NCBI RefSeq assembly: GCF_963576675.1
Contig: NC_088911.1
Location: 81,807,256-81,871,255, forward strand
Length of the DNA: 64,000 bases
DNA from: Euphorbia lathyris
Taxonomy: Eukaryota; Streptophyta; Magnoliopsida; Malpighiales; Euphorbiaceae
Reading direction: 5' to 3'
Below are positions 1 through 12,500 of the stretch, piece by piece. The notes beneath the pieces are model-generated. The model was not told the origin of the DNA, ran no database searches, and saw only the letters and a list, made by a program, of their open reading frames with translations. The number at the start of each line of letters is the position of its first letter. Position 1 is the first letter of the stretch. The position numbers and the translations under genes were made by a program.

Positions 1-1880
1 TTGAGGGCATCCCCCCTACGCGTGTTGCTTTTTCGCTGTTCACGGCGAGCCCTTTTTGTTGGAGGCTCATAGATCCCGCCTGCTATCACGTTAATCACCC
101 CTTTTTTCTGCTTTTTTTCTGGCCTTGCTTCTACCTCATGCGGGAGCGTTGCTTTCTCATCAATCGTTTCTTTTCTAATGAATTGACTCAGTTTGCCCCT
201 CTCAATCAGCTTTTCAATCTCCTTCTTCAATTCATAGCAATCGTTCGTGTCATGGCCGTTCAATCTGTGGAACCTGCAATATTTGTTAGGATATCGCCCC
301 AAATTGGTTCGACCTTTCGCCTCAGGAAACTGCACATCCTTTTTCAGAGGGTTTTTCTCAATCCAAAGTAACACCTCATGACGAGTCGTGTTCAATGGTG
401 TTTGATATCCCCCCCCTTCAAAGGAACGATCGCTTTTTCGAACCAGATTACCCTTAGAATATGCTTGGCCTTGATGGCGGCGATTGTCCGAGGTGGATCT
501 AGCCGCATCTCTTTCTCGCCGGGTTTGAGCTCTATGCTCCCTGTTAACATCGTCCACTTCCATAAATTCTTTTGCTATCTTCATGAGTTCAGCCACTGTG
601 CGTGGTTTATTGCGGATGATTTCCTCCCGCATGCTCCAATCTGTGGTTCCATCCGCCATGATGTTGCGAATGCTCACGATATCTGGGTTCTGTAACCGCA
701 CCAGAATATCATTGAATGCGACTACAAATTCCCTTAGGGAATTATAGTTTCTCTGTTTGATCTCCTTCAGCTGCCTATCCGTCACATCCGCTGCTTTACA
801 GCCCACGAACTTTGCACAGAAATCACGACTGTATTGATTCCAGTTGTGAATAGATTCAGTTGGTAGGGACCGAAACCAATCGGATGCTGCTCCTCCCAAA
901 GTGGTCGAGAACAATCGACAAATTATGCTTTCGCTTGCTCCTGCAACATCCATCAACTCTCTATAGTTTCTGACATGCGCCTCAGGGTCAGAATTTGGAT
1001 CCCCATAATATTTAGGTATCGCCGGTGCTTTTATTCTGTGATCTGGAATAAATTCTCGCAATGATGGGGCAAAAGGCGAATCACTCTGCACCGCTGCTCT
1101 TGCCCTAGGTGTGTATCCCATCCGCTCCATCATGCTTCGCAGTTGATCTTCCAATTCAGTATTGGGTTCCCGCCGAACTTCTTCCATCCGTTGCTGATGA
1201 ATTCTGGGTGACGTCCACCCGCCATACTGTGTCGTCACTTGTTCTCACTGTGGGGCTAACCGCTGTCCAGTTATAGGATCAAAGTTCCAAGTATGCTCCC
1301 GCCCAGACATATTCCCTCCAGACGTCATCAACCCTGAATGTCCGTGGCCAAAGGGTTCCGTTTGTCGTAGCGGAAGAATTCCTTGCATTCCTGGCATTGG
1401 TTGGGATGACTGCAAGGTCGGATGGATCGTCATAATAGGATCTTGGTGTGAGTAGTGGTCTGGATGGCTATGTGGTGTCATGCGACTACTCTGACTCATC
1501 CGATTTGGCTCTCGAGATGGCTGTGGAAGCGTAGATATGGCAGGAATAGTTGGTTGTTGTGTGGAGATGACAACAGGTTCTTGAGGGGCAGCCGTTACGG
1601 CGGTATTGTGTTCAGCGATTGCAGTTAACAAACTAATCATTCGATCCCCAGCCGCTTGGCTCATATTCGAAGCCAAGACCTGTCCTGCCATTTGTACAAA
1701 ATCGCTATTAGACATCTCCATCTCATTTTGCACTTGGACCTCCAATAAGGGACTCAACTGCCCTGAAGGATTCGACGAGCTGGGTACCACAGGCTGTGTA
1801 CTCGCAGGCTGCCATGGACCTCTTGAGTTCGTACTAGCTGATCTGGTTGTAACTCCGGCCGTTCGTGATGGTTCTGACAT
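1..1880 (-). CDS. Ty3/gypsy gag polyprotein (Tat-like), partial, one internal stop
   Basis: Gag of an LTR retrotransposon, read on the minus strand from an ATG at 1880 and running off the window at base 1. The N-terminal 211 residues are Pro/Ser/Gln-rich. A TGA at 1245-1247 interrupts the frame, but the same frame is then open to base 1. The second part holds a retrotransposon gag core (DPEAHVRNYRELMDVAG near 930-1000 and a SDWFRSLPTESIHNWNQYSR stretch) and a C-terminal zinc knuckle of the CxxHx4GHxTxxC type (CRFHRLNGHDTNDC, around 210-260). That knuckle, followed by INVIAGG and a KRARRE motif, is typical of the Tat/Ogre side of Ty3/gypsy, where gag packages the RNA. The TGA may be a recent inactivating mutation. 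Protease and pol would lie left of the window. Family assignment is firm, lineage less so. Confidence 0.85.
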
Positions 1881-1939
1881 GTTCTTAGGGTACCTTTAAC
1901 CAAATGTTGGTAAAAAAAGGTCCACGTTCACCGCACCAA

Positions 1940-2369
1940 TGATAACTTGCTAGATTCGATTTGATGATCTTCGCCGCGGTTACCTGCAAAACAGAACCGG
2001 AGACAGGATCTCCGGGAAAACTCTCCGACGATCAAGTCAGTTTTATGGGAAGGTTGGTAAATTGATACTGGTATTGTGGGGAAAAGATGTGAACGTACCT
2101 CCCCATTTGCTTCTATGTCCTTTTTATAAGTGTTCCTAGGTAACCGCCGGGGGCGGTTACTCTTTCCAGGCCACGTCCCTTACGTGGCTACAAACGTGGT
2201 CTCGTTTGTTTTGAGTGGGAGGTTTAATGCTCCATTTAGGATTTCGGGGCGGTTACTCGTTTTACCCGCTTCCTTTATTCGGAGCCCGTTTGATCTTGAA
2301 CCATGGGCCTAAGTATAGGTTGGGCCCGTGTATATGATTCGGCCCGGTTCGGTTTCACGGATCATCACA
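1940..2369 (-). mobile_element. 5' LTR of the Ty3/gypsy element
   Basis: This stretch lies directly upstream of the gag frame on the minus strand. It begins and ends TGAT...ATCA. On the minus strand a TATAAAAA box sits at 2121-2128. The sequence next to the LTR on the gag side (about 1921-1939) has the position and general look of a primer-binding site, TTGGTGCGGTGAACGTGG, although I did not match it to a specific tRNA. The other LTR is outside the window, so the borders rest on the TG/CA ends and the flanking LINE sequence. The LTR has landed in the LINE fragment at 2370-3150. Confidence 0.7.
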
Positions 2370-3150
2370 CGTTGACCCTTATCTCAGATGAAATCGTGGG
2401 CAATTTTCATCAAAATCTGCTATTCAATGTTGGATTCCAGCAACATAGATCCTAAGTATCAGGTGAAATTTTGATGTTCCGGACAGCCACGGCCACGGAC
2501 TCAAGGATAGGTAAAACATGCCAAGTCGAGTTCAATGTAAATTGTTGCACCTTGTAAGTAAGCAACTTTCTCTTTGATGCCTGTATCTCCAGTCTATCTA
2601 CAACCGTTGGGCAAAGCCATTCGTCGACCCAAAAATTACGGTCTGATTCCGTGCCAAATACCTAGTGAATCTGACGTCTCATATCATGGTATAAATATTT
2701 CGGTGAAGACCAAATAGAGGAGTTCACCATGTAGCTCTTTGGCCACCCATTAGAATACAGAAAACGTCTTTGGATAAGCCGTGCAATCGTATTTGTCCCG
2801 CAAATAAAATTCGAATTAATCATGGATAACATAGCAGAGTTCAAGCTGCTCAGGTTTCGAAGACCTAGACCCCCTTCTTTCATAGGCAGACAACAGAAAG
2901 ACCAAGCCACGGTAACCAACTTGCGTTTATTCACATCCACAGTCCATAGAAAATTCTGCATAACACTTGTGAGCTTATCCAGTAAATATCGTGGCCATCG
3001 GTAGACGGAGAAAGAGTGAAGCAACGAGCTGCAGGTTACACTTTGAATTAGAGTAAGTCTGCCCGCCATTGACAATGAGTCTCCCTTCCATGTCGCTAGC
3101 TTCCCATATATTATGCTAATCAGGATGAAATCGGTAGCTAGTCGGACGGA
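2370..3150 (-). pseudogene. LINE (L1-type) reverse transcriptase C-terminal fragment
   Basis: The minus strand encodes the thumb and downstream part of a plant LINE reverse transcriptase. It runs from GKLATWKGDSLSMAGRLTLI through NFLWTVDVNKRKLVTVAW and KEGGLGLRNLSSLNSAML to a W-rich segment (NFWVDEWLCPTVVDRLEI at about 2570-2640) that precedes the RNase H region. The fragment has an in-frame TAG near 2662 and further stops below 2470. Its 5' part is missing above about 3150, and its 3' part is cut off by the LTR retrotransposon at 2369. It is a dead remnant. Confidence 0.85.
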
Positions 3151-3615
3151 CAGGGCCCTTATTGATTAATCAGTGATTAATCGAGATTAAGCGGATTTGT
3201 ATTTTTTGTATTTATTTATTTTTTATTAAATAAAGTATTATATAAATACAATTAATATATGAATTATACTATGTAAAAATAATAATAGAAAATATTTAGG
3301 ATAGAAAAACATACATATTTTAATATTATTTATATTAATGTTTTTAAAAAAATAACAATTAGATCAATAAAATAACATTTATAACAAAATTTGTCAAATT
3401 AATATTATTAAAAATACATTTGATAGTTTAAGGATTTTTTTAGCTTTTTGTTATTTAATAATTTATTTAAAATTAAAAAATTGACATAAAATTTAAGGGC
3501 AATTTTTTTCAAAAGGGCCACCTAGGAGGTCAAAAATCGATCAACCGATTTATACCACCCGACTAGTGGAAATCGTAATGGTGTTCTAAAAATCTCCGCC
3601 TTGGCCGATTTTTAG
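3130..3615. repeat. Possible small non-autonomous element with short inverted repeats
   Basis: The left side carries CTAGTCGG (about 3137) followed by several GATTAATC repeats (3163-3188). The right side carries CCGACTAG (about 3569). Between them is AT-rich, non-coding sequence. The inverted 8-mers and the clustered GATTAATC motifs suggest a MITE-like or other dispersed repeat, but no clear target duplication was found. Confidence 0.3.
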
Positions 3616-4330
3616 AACACTCCTAATAAAGTTCAAGGAGTCAATATACTTTTATGGACAGATTCAAGGAGCTAGTGATGTATTAGGCCTTTTATTTATA
3701 TTAGCTTCCGGTAGAACTTCATCACTCCATCATCAATTGAGTTTTTCTGTTATTTCATTATATAACAAATTACTATGACTTTAAATTTTTACATGCATGA
3801 GATCGAATGTTCTTATATTTCCTAAAACTTACAGTTTTTTTATCTTAATAATTTTGCATCTCCGTAGTTATCTAAACTCTTCAACTTTTTGGGTTGTTTT
3901 CGACTCATGGGTGAGTGGGGAGTAGAACCCAATTAATTACAATGAGATTTGTTTCAAGATAATTTGATTTTTGAGAAGTTATTCAAATAGTAGGACATTT
4001 GTTAAATAACAAGTTAATCAATTTAGTATTTAAAATAATTATAGTTAATTAACAAACTTCCCAATGTAATTAATTAATCAACTGATTAATTAGATGCATC
4101 AGATAATTTATTAATGGAACTGATAATTCAATTTAGTTCTTTTAGACCTTAATCGTAATTGTGGGTTATACTAATTAAACCAAATTAATGTCAATTGAAT
4201 TAAATAAATACCCTTATGTTTTATTTATGAGATTAGATTGATTAGGGGTTAATTTATATTAGACCAAAATTAAACTAAACCTAGTTAGGAAAGTATTTAA
4301 GGTCTAATTAAAAGAACAATTTTAACCCTA
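3616..4330. other. AT-rich intergenic stretch, possibly an old LTR or leader remnant
   Basis: No coding potential was seen. The block is rich in TTAATTA-type sequence and resembles the non-coding leader or LTR sequence of plant copia elements. The similarity is compositional only. Confidence 0.3.
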
Positions 4331-6134
4331 GGCCGGCCCTGAGCCTAGGCCAGGAGTATGCTGGCCTAGGGCCCAAAGCCGTAAGGGGCCCAATTTTTTT
4401 ATCAGATATATAAGTATATATAAAGTGTAAAACAACAATTTATACTAAAGTCGAATAAGTCTCCTGGCAGTAAAGCTTATAACTCCCATCCAAAGGCTCA
4501 TGCGTTTGATTCGTGACTAGAGCATGTTTTTTTAGACAATATTTTTTAGACCTGAATATCTCCATATTTTTTAGACCCATCCAAAGGCTCATGCGTTCCA
4601 TTAGTGACTAGAGCATATTTTTTTAGACAATATTTTTTAGACCTGAATATCTCCATATTTTTTAGACTAGCATAACGAAATCAATTTTTTTTTAAATTAG
4701 TGAATATAAATTCACTTTTAATTTTTTTTATATTTATAATTATGTCAAATGATATTTTAAATTATGTATAACAAATAAAATTATTATTTTTAATATAATT
4801 TAAGGATTAAAATTTATAAATTAAGAATTCAGAATATATTTAGTAAAGTTTAAAATTTATGAATTTTGGTCTAAATTTTTTAAATTAAAGTATAAAATCA
4901 TACTTTATTAGTATGTTTTTTTAGACAATATTTTTTAGACCTGAATATCTTCATATTTTTTAGACACATCCAAAGGCTCATGCGTTCAATTAGTGACTGG
5001 AGCATATTAGACCTGAATATCTCCATATTTTTTAGACTAGCATAACGAAATCAATTTTTTTAAAATTAGTGAATATAAATTCACTTTTAATTTTTTTTTA
5101 TATTTATAATTATGTCAAAATGATATTTTAAATTATGTATAACAAATAAAATTATTATTTTTAATATAATTTAAGGATTAAAATTTATAAATTAAGAATT
5201 CATAATATATTTACTAAAGTTTAGAATTTATGAATTTTGGTCTAAATTTTTGAAATTAAAGTATAAAATCATACTTTATTTCATATATATAAAAATAATG
5301 GCATATTGAAAAATAATTTTGATAGAATGATTTAATTGTAATTTTGTAGCCGATTTGATATTCATGTAAAAAGCTCTAAAAATTATTTAGGTTTTAAAGG
5401 ATCAAATAATTAATATTTTAAACTCGATTCAAAAAAAAATTAAACTCAAAAGAGGTCCAATTTGATTTTTTTTTTTAATATAGATTGAGGGTTAATTTAA
5501 AAATTACACTCATATTTAACCTTTGTGGTATTCAAAATTTTATCATATCATTTAGTAACATTTTCATAAATGACGTTTAACCCATTTTGGATGAAAAATT
5601 AATCAATTTGTTATTTCTTTTTGCCACATAACACAATTTTTGACATGCCATATGTACACGCGGCAATTGATTTAATTTTTTACCATATAGATTTAATATG
5701 TAGATAAATAAGGAATTAAATTTTTTTTCTCATTTATGCACGTATTAAGTCTATATAGACAAATAAAATAAAATAATTATTGGCATAACATTTAACAAAT
5801 CGATTATTTTTCTTATATATAAAATGAGTTAAATTGGAAATACTCTAATGAGCAAATGTTATTAAATAATACCACATTAGCCAAATGATAAAATTTTGGA
5901 TACCATACGGATCAAATAGGGGTTAAATCCATAATTTAAAGAAATTGTGAAACATCCTTCATTTTGGATAAAATTGTATTTAGGGAACGTAATAATACAT
6001 ACTAATAAAATATTTTATTTATTTATCATGTATTGAAATATATTTTAATTTTTTATGTAAAATATTTTTTTTATTAAAGGGGCCTTTATTTATTATTTCG
6101 CCTAGGGCCCGTAAATTATCATGACCGGCCCTGA
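4331..6134. mobile_element. Non-autonomous hAT-like element with internal duplications
   Basis: The two ends are imperfect inverted repeats built on a GGGCCGG core: GGCCGGCCCTGAG at the left (4331) and its counterpart ACCGGCCCTGAG at the right (6123-6134). Inner blocks GCCTAGGGCCC and AAGGGGCC are also mirrored (4374-4392 and 6077-6112). Such ends are common in plant hAT-type elements. There is no transposase. Inside, a segment starting CCAAAGGCTCATGCG occurs three times (4490, 4581, 4970), and the roughly 300-bp block after the second copy is repeated after the third. No convincing 8-bp target duplication was found, so superfamily assignment is tentative. Confidence 0.55.
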
Positions 6135-6965
6135 GTCTACGCTAAGCAAATTCCGGCTAGCCCCCTTGCTCCCAAAGCTTGGTGTTCGTCGATTTCGTTC
6201 TTGATTCTGCTAACGCCGGTTTCGTTCCTTTATAGTTGGTGCATGTGGAGAATCACGCAATTTATGAATTTCTTTAGCCGTCTCTAAAAGAGACATAACT
6301 CGTAAGTTTCTTATTTATTCTCAAGAACGTTTTAAAGTTTAATCTGTGACAGTCTAAAACGGTCTACGGATTCTAAAAAATATTAAACGATAGCTTTTCC
6401 GTTGTGCTTCGTTTGTTTTCTGTGATGAATCTCTAATATATTGAATTTGGACTAACTGGGGATTAGAACAGTAAGCAGAGGCAAAATTTCTAGAGAAACC
6501 CATAGAATTGCGGGTGAAACGCAATATAGACACAATTTTTCAGACCTCCTCTCATTTTGGTATGTGTGATGTTCCACGTAATCACGATGGCATGTTTCTA
6601 TAGCTTGTTATAGTTCGGTCTCGAATGACTTGATATCGATCAAACTGGTTGAAGCGTTGGTGTTACGAGACGATATTGCTCAGACGTCTTCCTAGGACTA
6701 CAACAATATCGATTTTGAAACTGACGCAAAAGGAATGGTGAATAGTTGGCGTTCAAGCCACAAGGATCTTACGGAATATAGTAGAATAGTTTAAGCCATC
6801 AAGAAACTTCTTCAATATTGCTTGGTTTGTGACGTTTATTAATGAATGAAGTTACTCATAAGTTAGTTGGCCATTCTTGTTCTAATGCTAATTCTTTTAC
6901 TATTCTTTTATTTTTCTAATTTTTTAGAGAATAATTTATATAAAGATGTGAGTGTTTAATCTCAA
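6135..6965. other. Non-coding stretch between two transposons
   Basis: No open frame and no recognisable element end was found. The sequence has the look of a decayed LTR or leader region, but I cannot assign it. Confidence 0.3.
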
Positions 6966-6973
6966 TAAAAAAA

Positions 6974-8463
6974 GGGTAAATTCTAAAAAAAAACCCTGTG
7001 GTTTGATGTTGTTCCAAAAAAACCCTTGTGGTTTGTTATTACAAAAAAAAGGACTGTGGTTTGCGCCGTTACCCGAAAAACGGAAATGGGCTTAACGGTG
7101 TTAATTTGCTGACGTGGCACAGGGGTAGAGTTGGAAATTCGAATTTTTTTTTTTTCTCTCTCCTCTTCTTCTCCTTCCTCCTTCTCCTTCTTCTTCTTCT
7201 TCCTTCTTCTCCTCATTCTTCTTCCTTCTTCTTCTCCTTCTTCCTTATTCTTCTTCCCCCTCCTCCTTCTTCTTCTTCTCTTCTTCTTCTTCTTCCTCCT
7301 CCTTCTTCTTCTACCTTTTTTTTCTTTTTTTTTTAAGTTTTGGAAATTTCCAGATTTCTGGAAATTTTCCAGACAGAAATCAAAAGGAAACAAATAAAAA
7401 AAAAACTTTAGAAATATACTACTTGCCAAAAACCTAAACATTTTTTTATCAATATGCCTTACAAAACCAACATAATTAATAAACAAAAGAAAAAGGCCAA
7501 TAATATACCATAATCTTTTCCGCCTAAATTCTCATTCTCTGTCAATTTCTTATTTTTTGAAAATTCTCCGGTGCTTACAATCTCTCTACATTTTTCTTAT
7601 TGACGGTATGTGAAATCCTATCCAAATTAATGGTCTTCATGTTCTTGATCATCGCTTTTCTTTTATCGATTTCAAGTTTATTTTTTCCGGTGGGAAGAAT
7701 TGAAGCTTTAGGATCATTCCCAGACTTTGATTTGTTTGGTAAATTTCTTTTTTCCTTCTTATTCTTTGTTTCCAGTTCAATTTTATAATTCAGTGGATGT
7801 ATTAGGATCATTCCCAGACTTTGATTTTATAATTCTTTGTTTTCAACTCTTTTTGGTGGACACGTAGGTTTTGTTTTCATTTTTTTTAATTATTATAGAG
7901 GTATATTTGTAAAGTGGTTCTTTGTATGAATTACGGATCGAAGATTTCTCCTGAAATCTGGAAATCCAGATTTCTGGAAAATCTGGAAATATTTCCAGAA
8001 ATCTGGAAATTTCCAGATTTCAGAAGAAATCTGGAAAATTTCCAGATTTCTGGAAAAAATTTCGAAACTTAAAAAAAAAAGAAAAAAAAGATAGAAGAAG
8101 AAGGAAGAAGAAGAAGAAGAAGAAGAAGGAGGAGAGAAGAAGAAGAAGGAAGAAGAAGAAGAAGGAGGAGAAGAAGAAGAAGAAGAAGGAGGAGAAGGAG
8201 AAGGAGAAGGAGAGGGAGAAGGAGGAAGAAGAAGGAAGAAGGAGAAGGAGGAAGGAGAAGAAGAGGAGAGAGAAAAAATAAAAAATAAAAAAAAATCGAA
8301 TTTCCAACTCTACCCTTGTGCCACGTCAGCAAATTAACGGTGTTAAGCCCATTTCCGTTTTTCGGGTAACGGCGCAAACCACAGTCCTTTTTTTTTAATA
8401 ACAAACCACAAGGGTTTTTTTGGAACAACATCAAACCACATGGGTTTTTTTTGGAATTTATCC
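6974..8463. mobile_element. Foldback (MULE-type) element with long TIRs and polypyrimidine arms
   Basis: The first ~165 bp (GGGTAAATTCT... to the AATTCGAATTTT block near 7145) recur inverted at the right end (8295-8463), with only scattered mismatches. Both arms continue into a ~190-bp pure C/T tract on the left (7141-7331) and a matching pure A/G tract on the right (8085-8280). They then continue into clusters of the palindrome CTGGAAATTTCCAG (7340-7375 and 7950-8060). The inverted arms therefore reach about 400 bp each. TAAAAAAA flanks both ends (6966-6973 and 8464-8471) and could be the target duplication, although it is low in complexity. The centre has no transposase. A 25-bp sequence occurs twice there, at about 7709 and 7801. 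Confidence 0.75.
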
Positions 8464-8472
8464 TAAAAAAAA

Positions 8473-8821
8473 TTCTCTCTTAAAAAGTATACTCTTATTA
8501 TAGGTTGAGTGATTCGTATTTAACTCGGTTTTATTTTTCTATTATAGGCTTCTGGTGTGAAAGGAGAAAATAAATTTGAAAGAGTTGAATGTAATTATAG
8601 AGAGTAATTAATGTGAATTTATAGAAGGTGAAAATGCGAAGTTTGATTATCCCAAGTGGGAATAATAGTCAGAGAAGAGGAGCACTCAACCCAACGGTAA
8701 GTTAAATTAAAAATCTCACGACATCAATGGTCCAAACCAAATCAAACCAAACCTCGATGCACTTCATAGTTACGCTATCTGTTCCAAAATTATCCTTTTT
8801 AATTTTCTTTTTCTTTTTCTT
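8473..8821. other. AT-rich intergenic stretch
   Basis: No gene or clear element was seen between the foldback element and the next MITE. Confidence 0.4.
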
Positions 8822-9246
8822 GGGTAAATTACACCCATGGCCACTAAACTTTATTCATTTTGACAATATAGCCACTGAATTTCAATTATTAACGATTTGA
8901 TTACTGAACTTTACACTTTTTAATATCGGTGATCACTCCACTCCTCAAAACAACCGTTGACGGCCTCAAAATAAAATTCAAAGATTGAATGATATTCCAA
9001 AGAACTTTAATTCTTAAAAAAATTCGTTTCGATGTTATTTATGTGTTCTTTGATTAGAAAAGAGTGTTAATTTTTAAAAAGATAAAAGCTCTAAAAATTG
9101 TGATTTTAGAAAATAAAAATATGATAAATATTTTTTTTGAATATTTTTATTTTGATGTTAACGGTTATTTGGAATTGTTAATTAAGATTGAGTATTTATC
9201 GATATTGTAATTGGTAAAGTTGAGTGATTATGGATGTAATTTAGCC
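8822..9246. mobile_element. MULE-type MITE just upstream of the CIP7-like gene
   Basis: The ends are inverted: GGGTAAATTACACCCATGGC at the left, and the complement of GGCTAAATTACATCCATAAT at the right. The same family occurs at 47529-48013, where a 9-bp target duplication is visible. It has no coding capacity. It ends about 340 bp before the ATG of the CIP7-like gene and so lies in its promoter or distal 5' region. Confidence 0.65.
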
Positions 9247-9585
9247 TTTTGATTTTTAACTCCTAATTCAACAGTAGTAACGTCACACTTTTTTTGTCTA
9301 GCTACAGACAAAATTCTCAGTCTTTTCATCTCCTCCCTATGGGTATCCAAAGTCTCTCTCTTTTTCCCTACCACTGAACCTTTCTTTCCTCTGCAACTTT
9401 TCTTTCTTCACCTCTTTTTTTTAACCTTCAAACACTTGCTAGTCTTTTTCTGCAAATCTGTATCAACTCTGCCTTTCCTTTTCTCTTTTCTTTTTGGGTT
9501 CTTGTTTCTTTCATCAGTAATTGTTGATCTCATTCTTCAGGAAACTAAAACATCATCGCCTTTTCTTATTTTTATCTGCACTGCA

Positions 9586-12500
9586 ATGAAGTCTTCAACT
9601 CGGCTTCACTCAGCTGTTTTTCAACTCACTCCAACTAGGACCAGGTATTCTAATTTCTCGTTTTCATACCTCCCTCGCTCGCTCATACATGCACTATATA
9701 TGTTATGTTCACAAAGCCTTCTTCTTCCTAATGCGATCTGAATCGGCGTCATTAAATACCATTTTTTACTAAATCATTAAGCTTTTTTGTTTTATTTCGT
9801 TTCATGCTTCTTAATTTATATGAGTCTTGTTTTAGTAACATTGCTTTGACCAACTTGAATTCGATTCACTCTTAAATGTTTTATCAGCAGCATCAAGCTT
9901 TCCTTGAAAACTTTCCTCTTTTGACTTGGTTTCATTAATCATGAAATGCTAGTGATTGAATATATTAGTAGCCAAAGATTATATCATTTTATAGAAATGG
10001 ACACTTGAACTGTTGTTTGATTGTTGTCAGGTGTGACTTGGTTATAACTGCAAATGGAAGAACAGAAAAAATTGCTTCGGGCTTGGTTACTCCTTTTCTT
10101 GCCCACTTAAGGATAGCGCAAGATCAGATGGACAAGGGGGGTTACTCAATTATTCTCGAGCCGGAGCCTGGAAATGATGCAACCTGGTTCACGAGAGGAA
10201 CAGTTGAAAGGTTTGGATCTCTTGTTCTATCTTTTGTTATGTATTCACCATCATTTAGCCAATGTGAAATCATTTTAAAGGTTGGTTGAGATTTTTGGAA
10301 ATACGGAGTATGTCTATGTAATATCCCCTGATACTGATACCAGTCTGGTTTTGCAAACTGATATGTCATGGCTTTGTAGGTTTGTTCGTTTTGTGAGCAC
10401 TCCGGAGATCTTAGAAAGGGTGTATACCTTAGAATCTGAGATATTGCAGATTGAGGAAGCAATTGCAATTCAAAGTAACAATGATGTAGGGTTGGAGATG
10501 GTAAGTGAATTTTGCAACAAATTTATGGTATTGAAATCATATGCTAGAGTTTAATTTCGGTTTCCTTTTGTTCCTTAGGTTGAAGATCATCAAGTAAAAC
10601 CTCTGGAGCGCAATGAAGGTACCATTGAGGAAGATATCTTGCTGCCTAGTTCCTAAATTATGAACGTTTTGTTACTTTCTGTTATCTCTCTATCTCTCTA
10701 GTGAGAGGACAAGGGACAAGCTATAATAATGTTATGTGCAGCTATTGCATGAGCTTTTCTAGACACTCCCCCATGTATTTAGCACTTCATAATCTGCATA
10801 TTATATTATCATTATTATGCCTTTGATTATAAGAACTAGATACGCCACTTACAACAGATGGTCTTTTACAGGTAGCAAGCCTCTACTAGATACTAACGAG
10901 AAAGCCATTGTCCTTTACAAGGTAGATGACACTGACTAATAATTGCATTTGCAACTTTTTTATTTCTTTATTTAATTTCTCTGTTATCTGGCAGCCTGCT
11001 GCAAGTCCACCTGAAGCCAATGGTTCGACTGCACAGGAAGAAAACTCCAAGTATGTATTACGCAGTACTGTGAATTATGAGATTAAGTAAATGGCAATTT
11101 ATAATCATCTGGTGGTTACTTAAAGATTATAAAAGAAGTTGATCCGTAATTGTTTGGTCACTATTATCACGAGCAGCAAGATAAATAAATGAAATGGAAA
11201 TCAAAATTTATGTAATTTTTCCGTGATTCAAACCTTGTTGCAACTTTGCATTGAATCTCCCAGAAGTTTGTGACTGTATCACATGAGTATATGACTACAA
11301 AGGAAGGTTATTACTTGTCATGTCTTTTGTTCATGGAAACGATCCTGGGTTTGAAAACCTTGTAAACTGTACGTGGAAATATGTCTTAACTCTGACATGT
11401 ATCGACAAAAAAGCCTAAACCCAGTTGATGAACTTTTATGAGGGATCAGTTGGAAGCTGGGAGATCACTTCCCTTTTTTACTTCTAACTTCTTTATGAAC
11501 TTCTTTCTCTTTCATCCTCATGCTTTTTAAATGAACAACAATGTGGCTAAGGGTTAAGTTATTACAAGTAACCAGTTTCATTTTTAGTTATGGGAGTGTG
11601 GAAGCTGCGGGCATCTTTTGCACTCTGATTTATTAGTTGCACAATTCAAAATCAATTGTTAATTAAAACTTGTTTTGTCGAACTGTTAGAGTTCAGCTTA
11701 TGAAAGTTCTGGAGACCCGCAAAAGTGTGCTGCAGAAAGAGCAAGGCATGGCCTTTGCCCGTGCTGTGGCTGCTGGTTTTGACATTGATCACATGGCACC
11801 TTTGATGTCATTCGCTGAAAGTTTCGGGGCCACACGCTTGTCGTAAGTATCATAATTCTGCACTCATCATTTTTATCTTTTCGGGACTGGGATATTATCT
11901 ACTCGCCCTATTGGTACGCATGAAAGTTTGCATGCGCACGAGAATCATTTCTAATGCGGTTTTATTTTTCAACACAGCGACGCTTGCAAGAGGTTTAAGG
12001 ACTTGTGGAAAAGAAAACATGAAACTGGCCAGTGGGTTGAAATTGAAGCAGCTGAAGCCATGTCTAGTCGGTTAGAGTTCTCTGCAATGAATCCATCTGG
12101 CATTGTCCTTTCTAATTCAGTTAACAAGCAGTGGCCTGGAACTCCAGAGAGTAATGGGAAAGCAGGTGCTGAATCAAATGCAGGTACTAGCTACTAACAG
12201 ACAAACTCCCTAAAGAATTAATCATGGAAGCTTGCAGTTTGAATGCTAATTTGAATCTTTGTTAATGTATATTTATATCAGTCATCATTGTATTCATAGC
12301 ATCAAATCTCGTTTGTGTTTATATTGCTGCTTCAAAATTCAAATTGGAAGTGAAATTGTCTATTCATGTGCTAGATGAAAAGCCTCCCATGGATCAACAA
12401 CCATCTGTGAGCAACCAAGAATATTTTCAAGGACAGTTTCCACATCCAATGTTCCCTCCTTGGCCTATTCAATCTCCACCTGGTACAATGCCTGTCTTTC

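Noticed and set aside
138..695. Plus-strand open frames in the first 700 bases
   Set aside because: They are shadows of the minus-strand gag, which carries the recognisable domains.
7028..7486. Phe/Leu/Ser-rich and Lys/Arg-rich open frames
   Set aside because: They are translations of the C/T tract in the foldback element and have no codon structure.
8020..8434. Leu/Phe/Ser-rich open frames on the minus strand
   Set aside because: They are the mirrored A/G tract of the same element.
9436..9741. Long first frame including 50 codons before MKSSTRLH
   Set aside because: The upstream part is C/T-rich leader, and the family start is MKSSTRLH at 9586.
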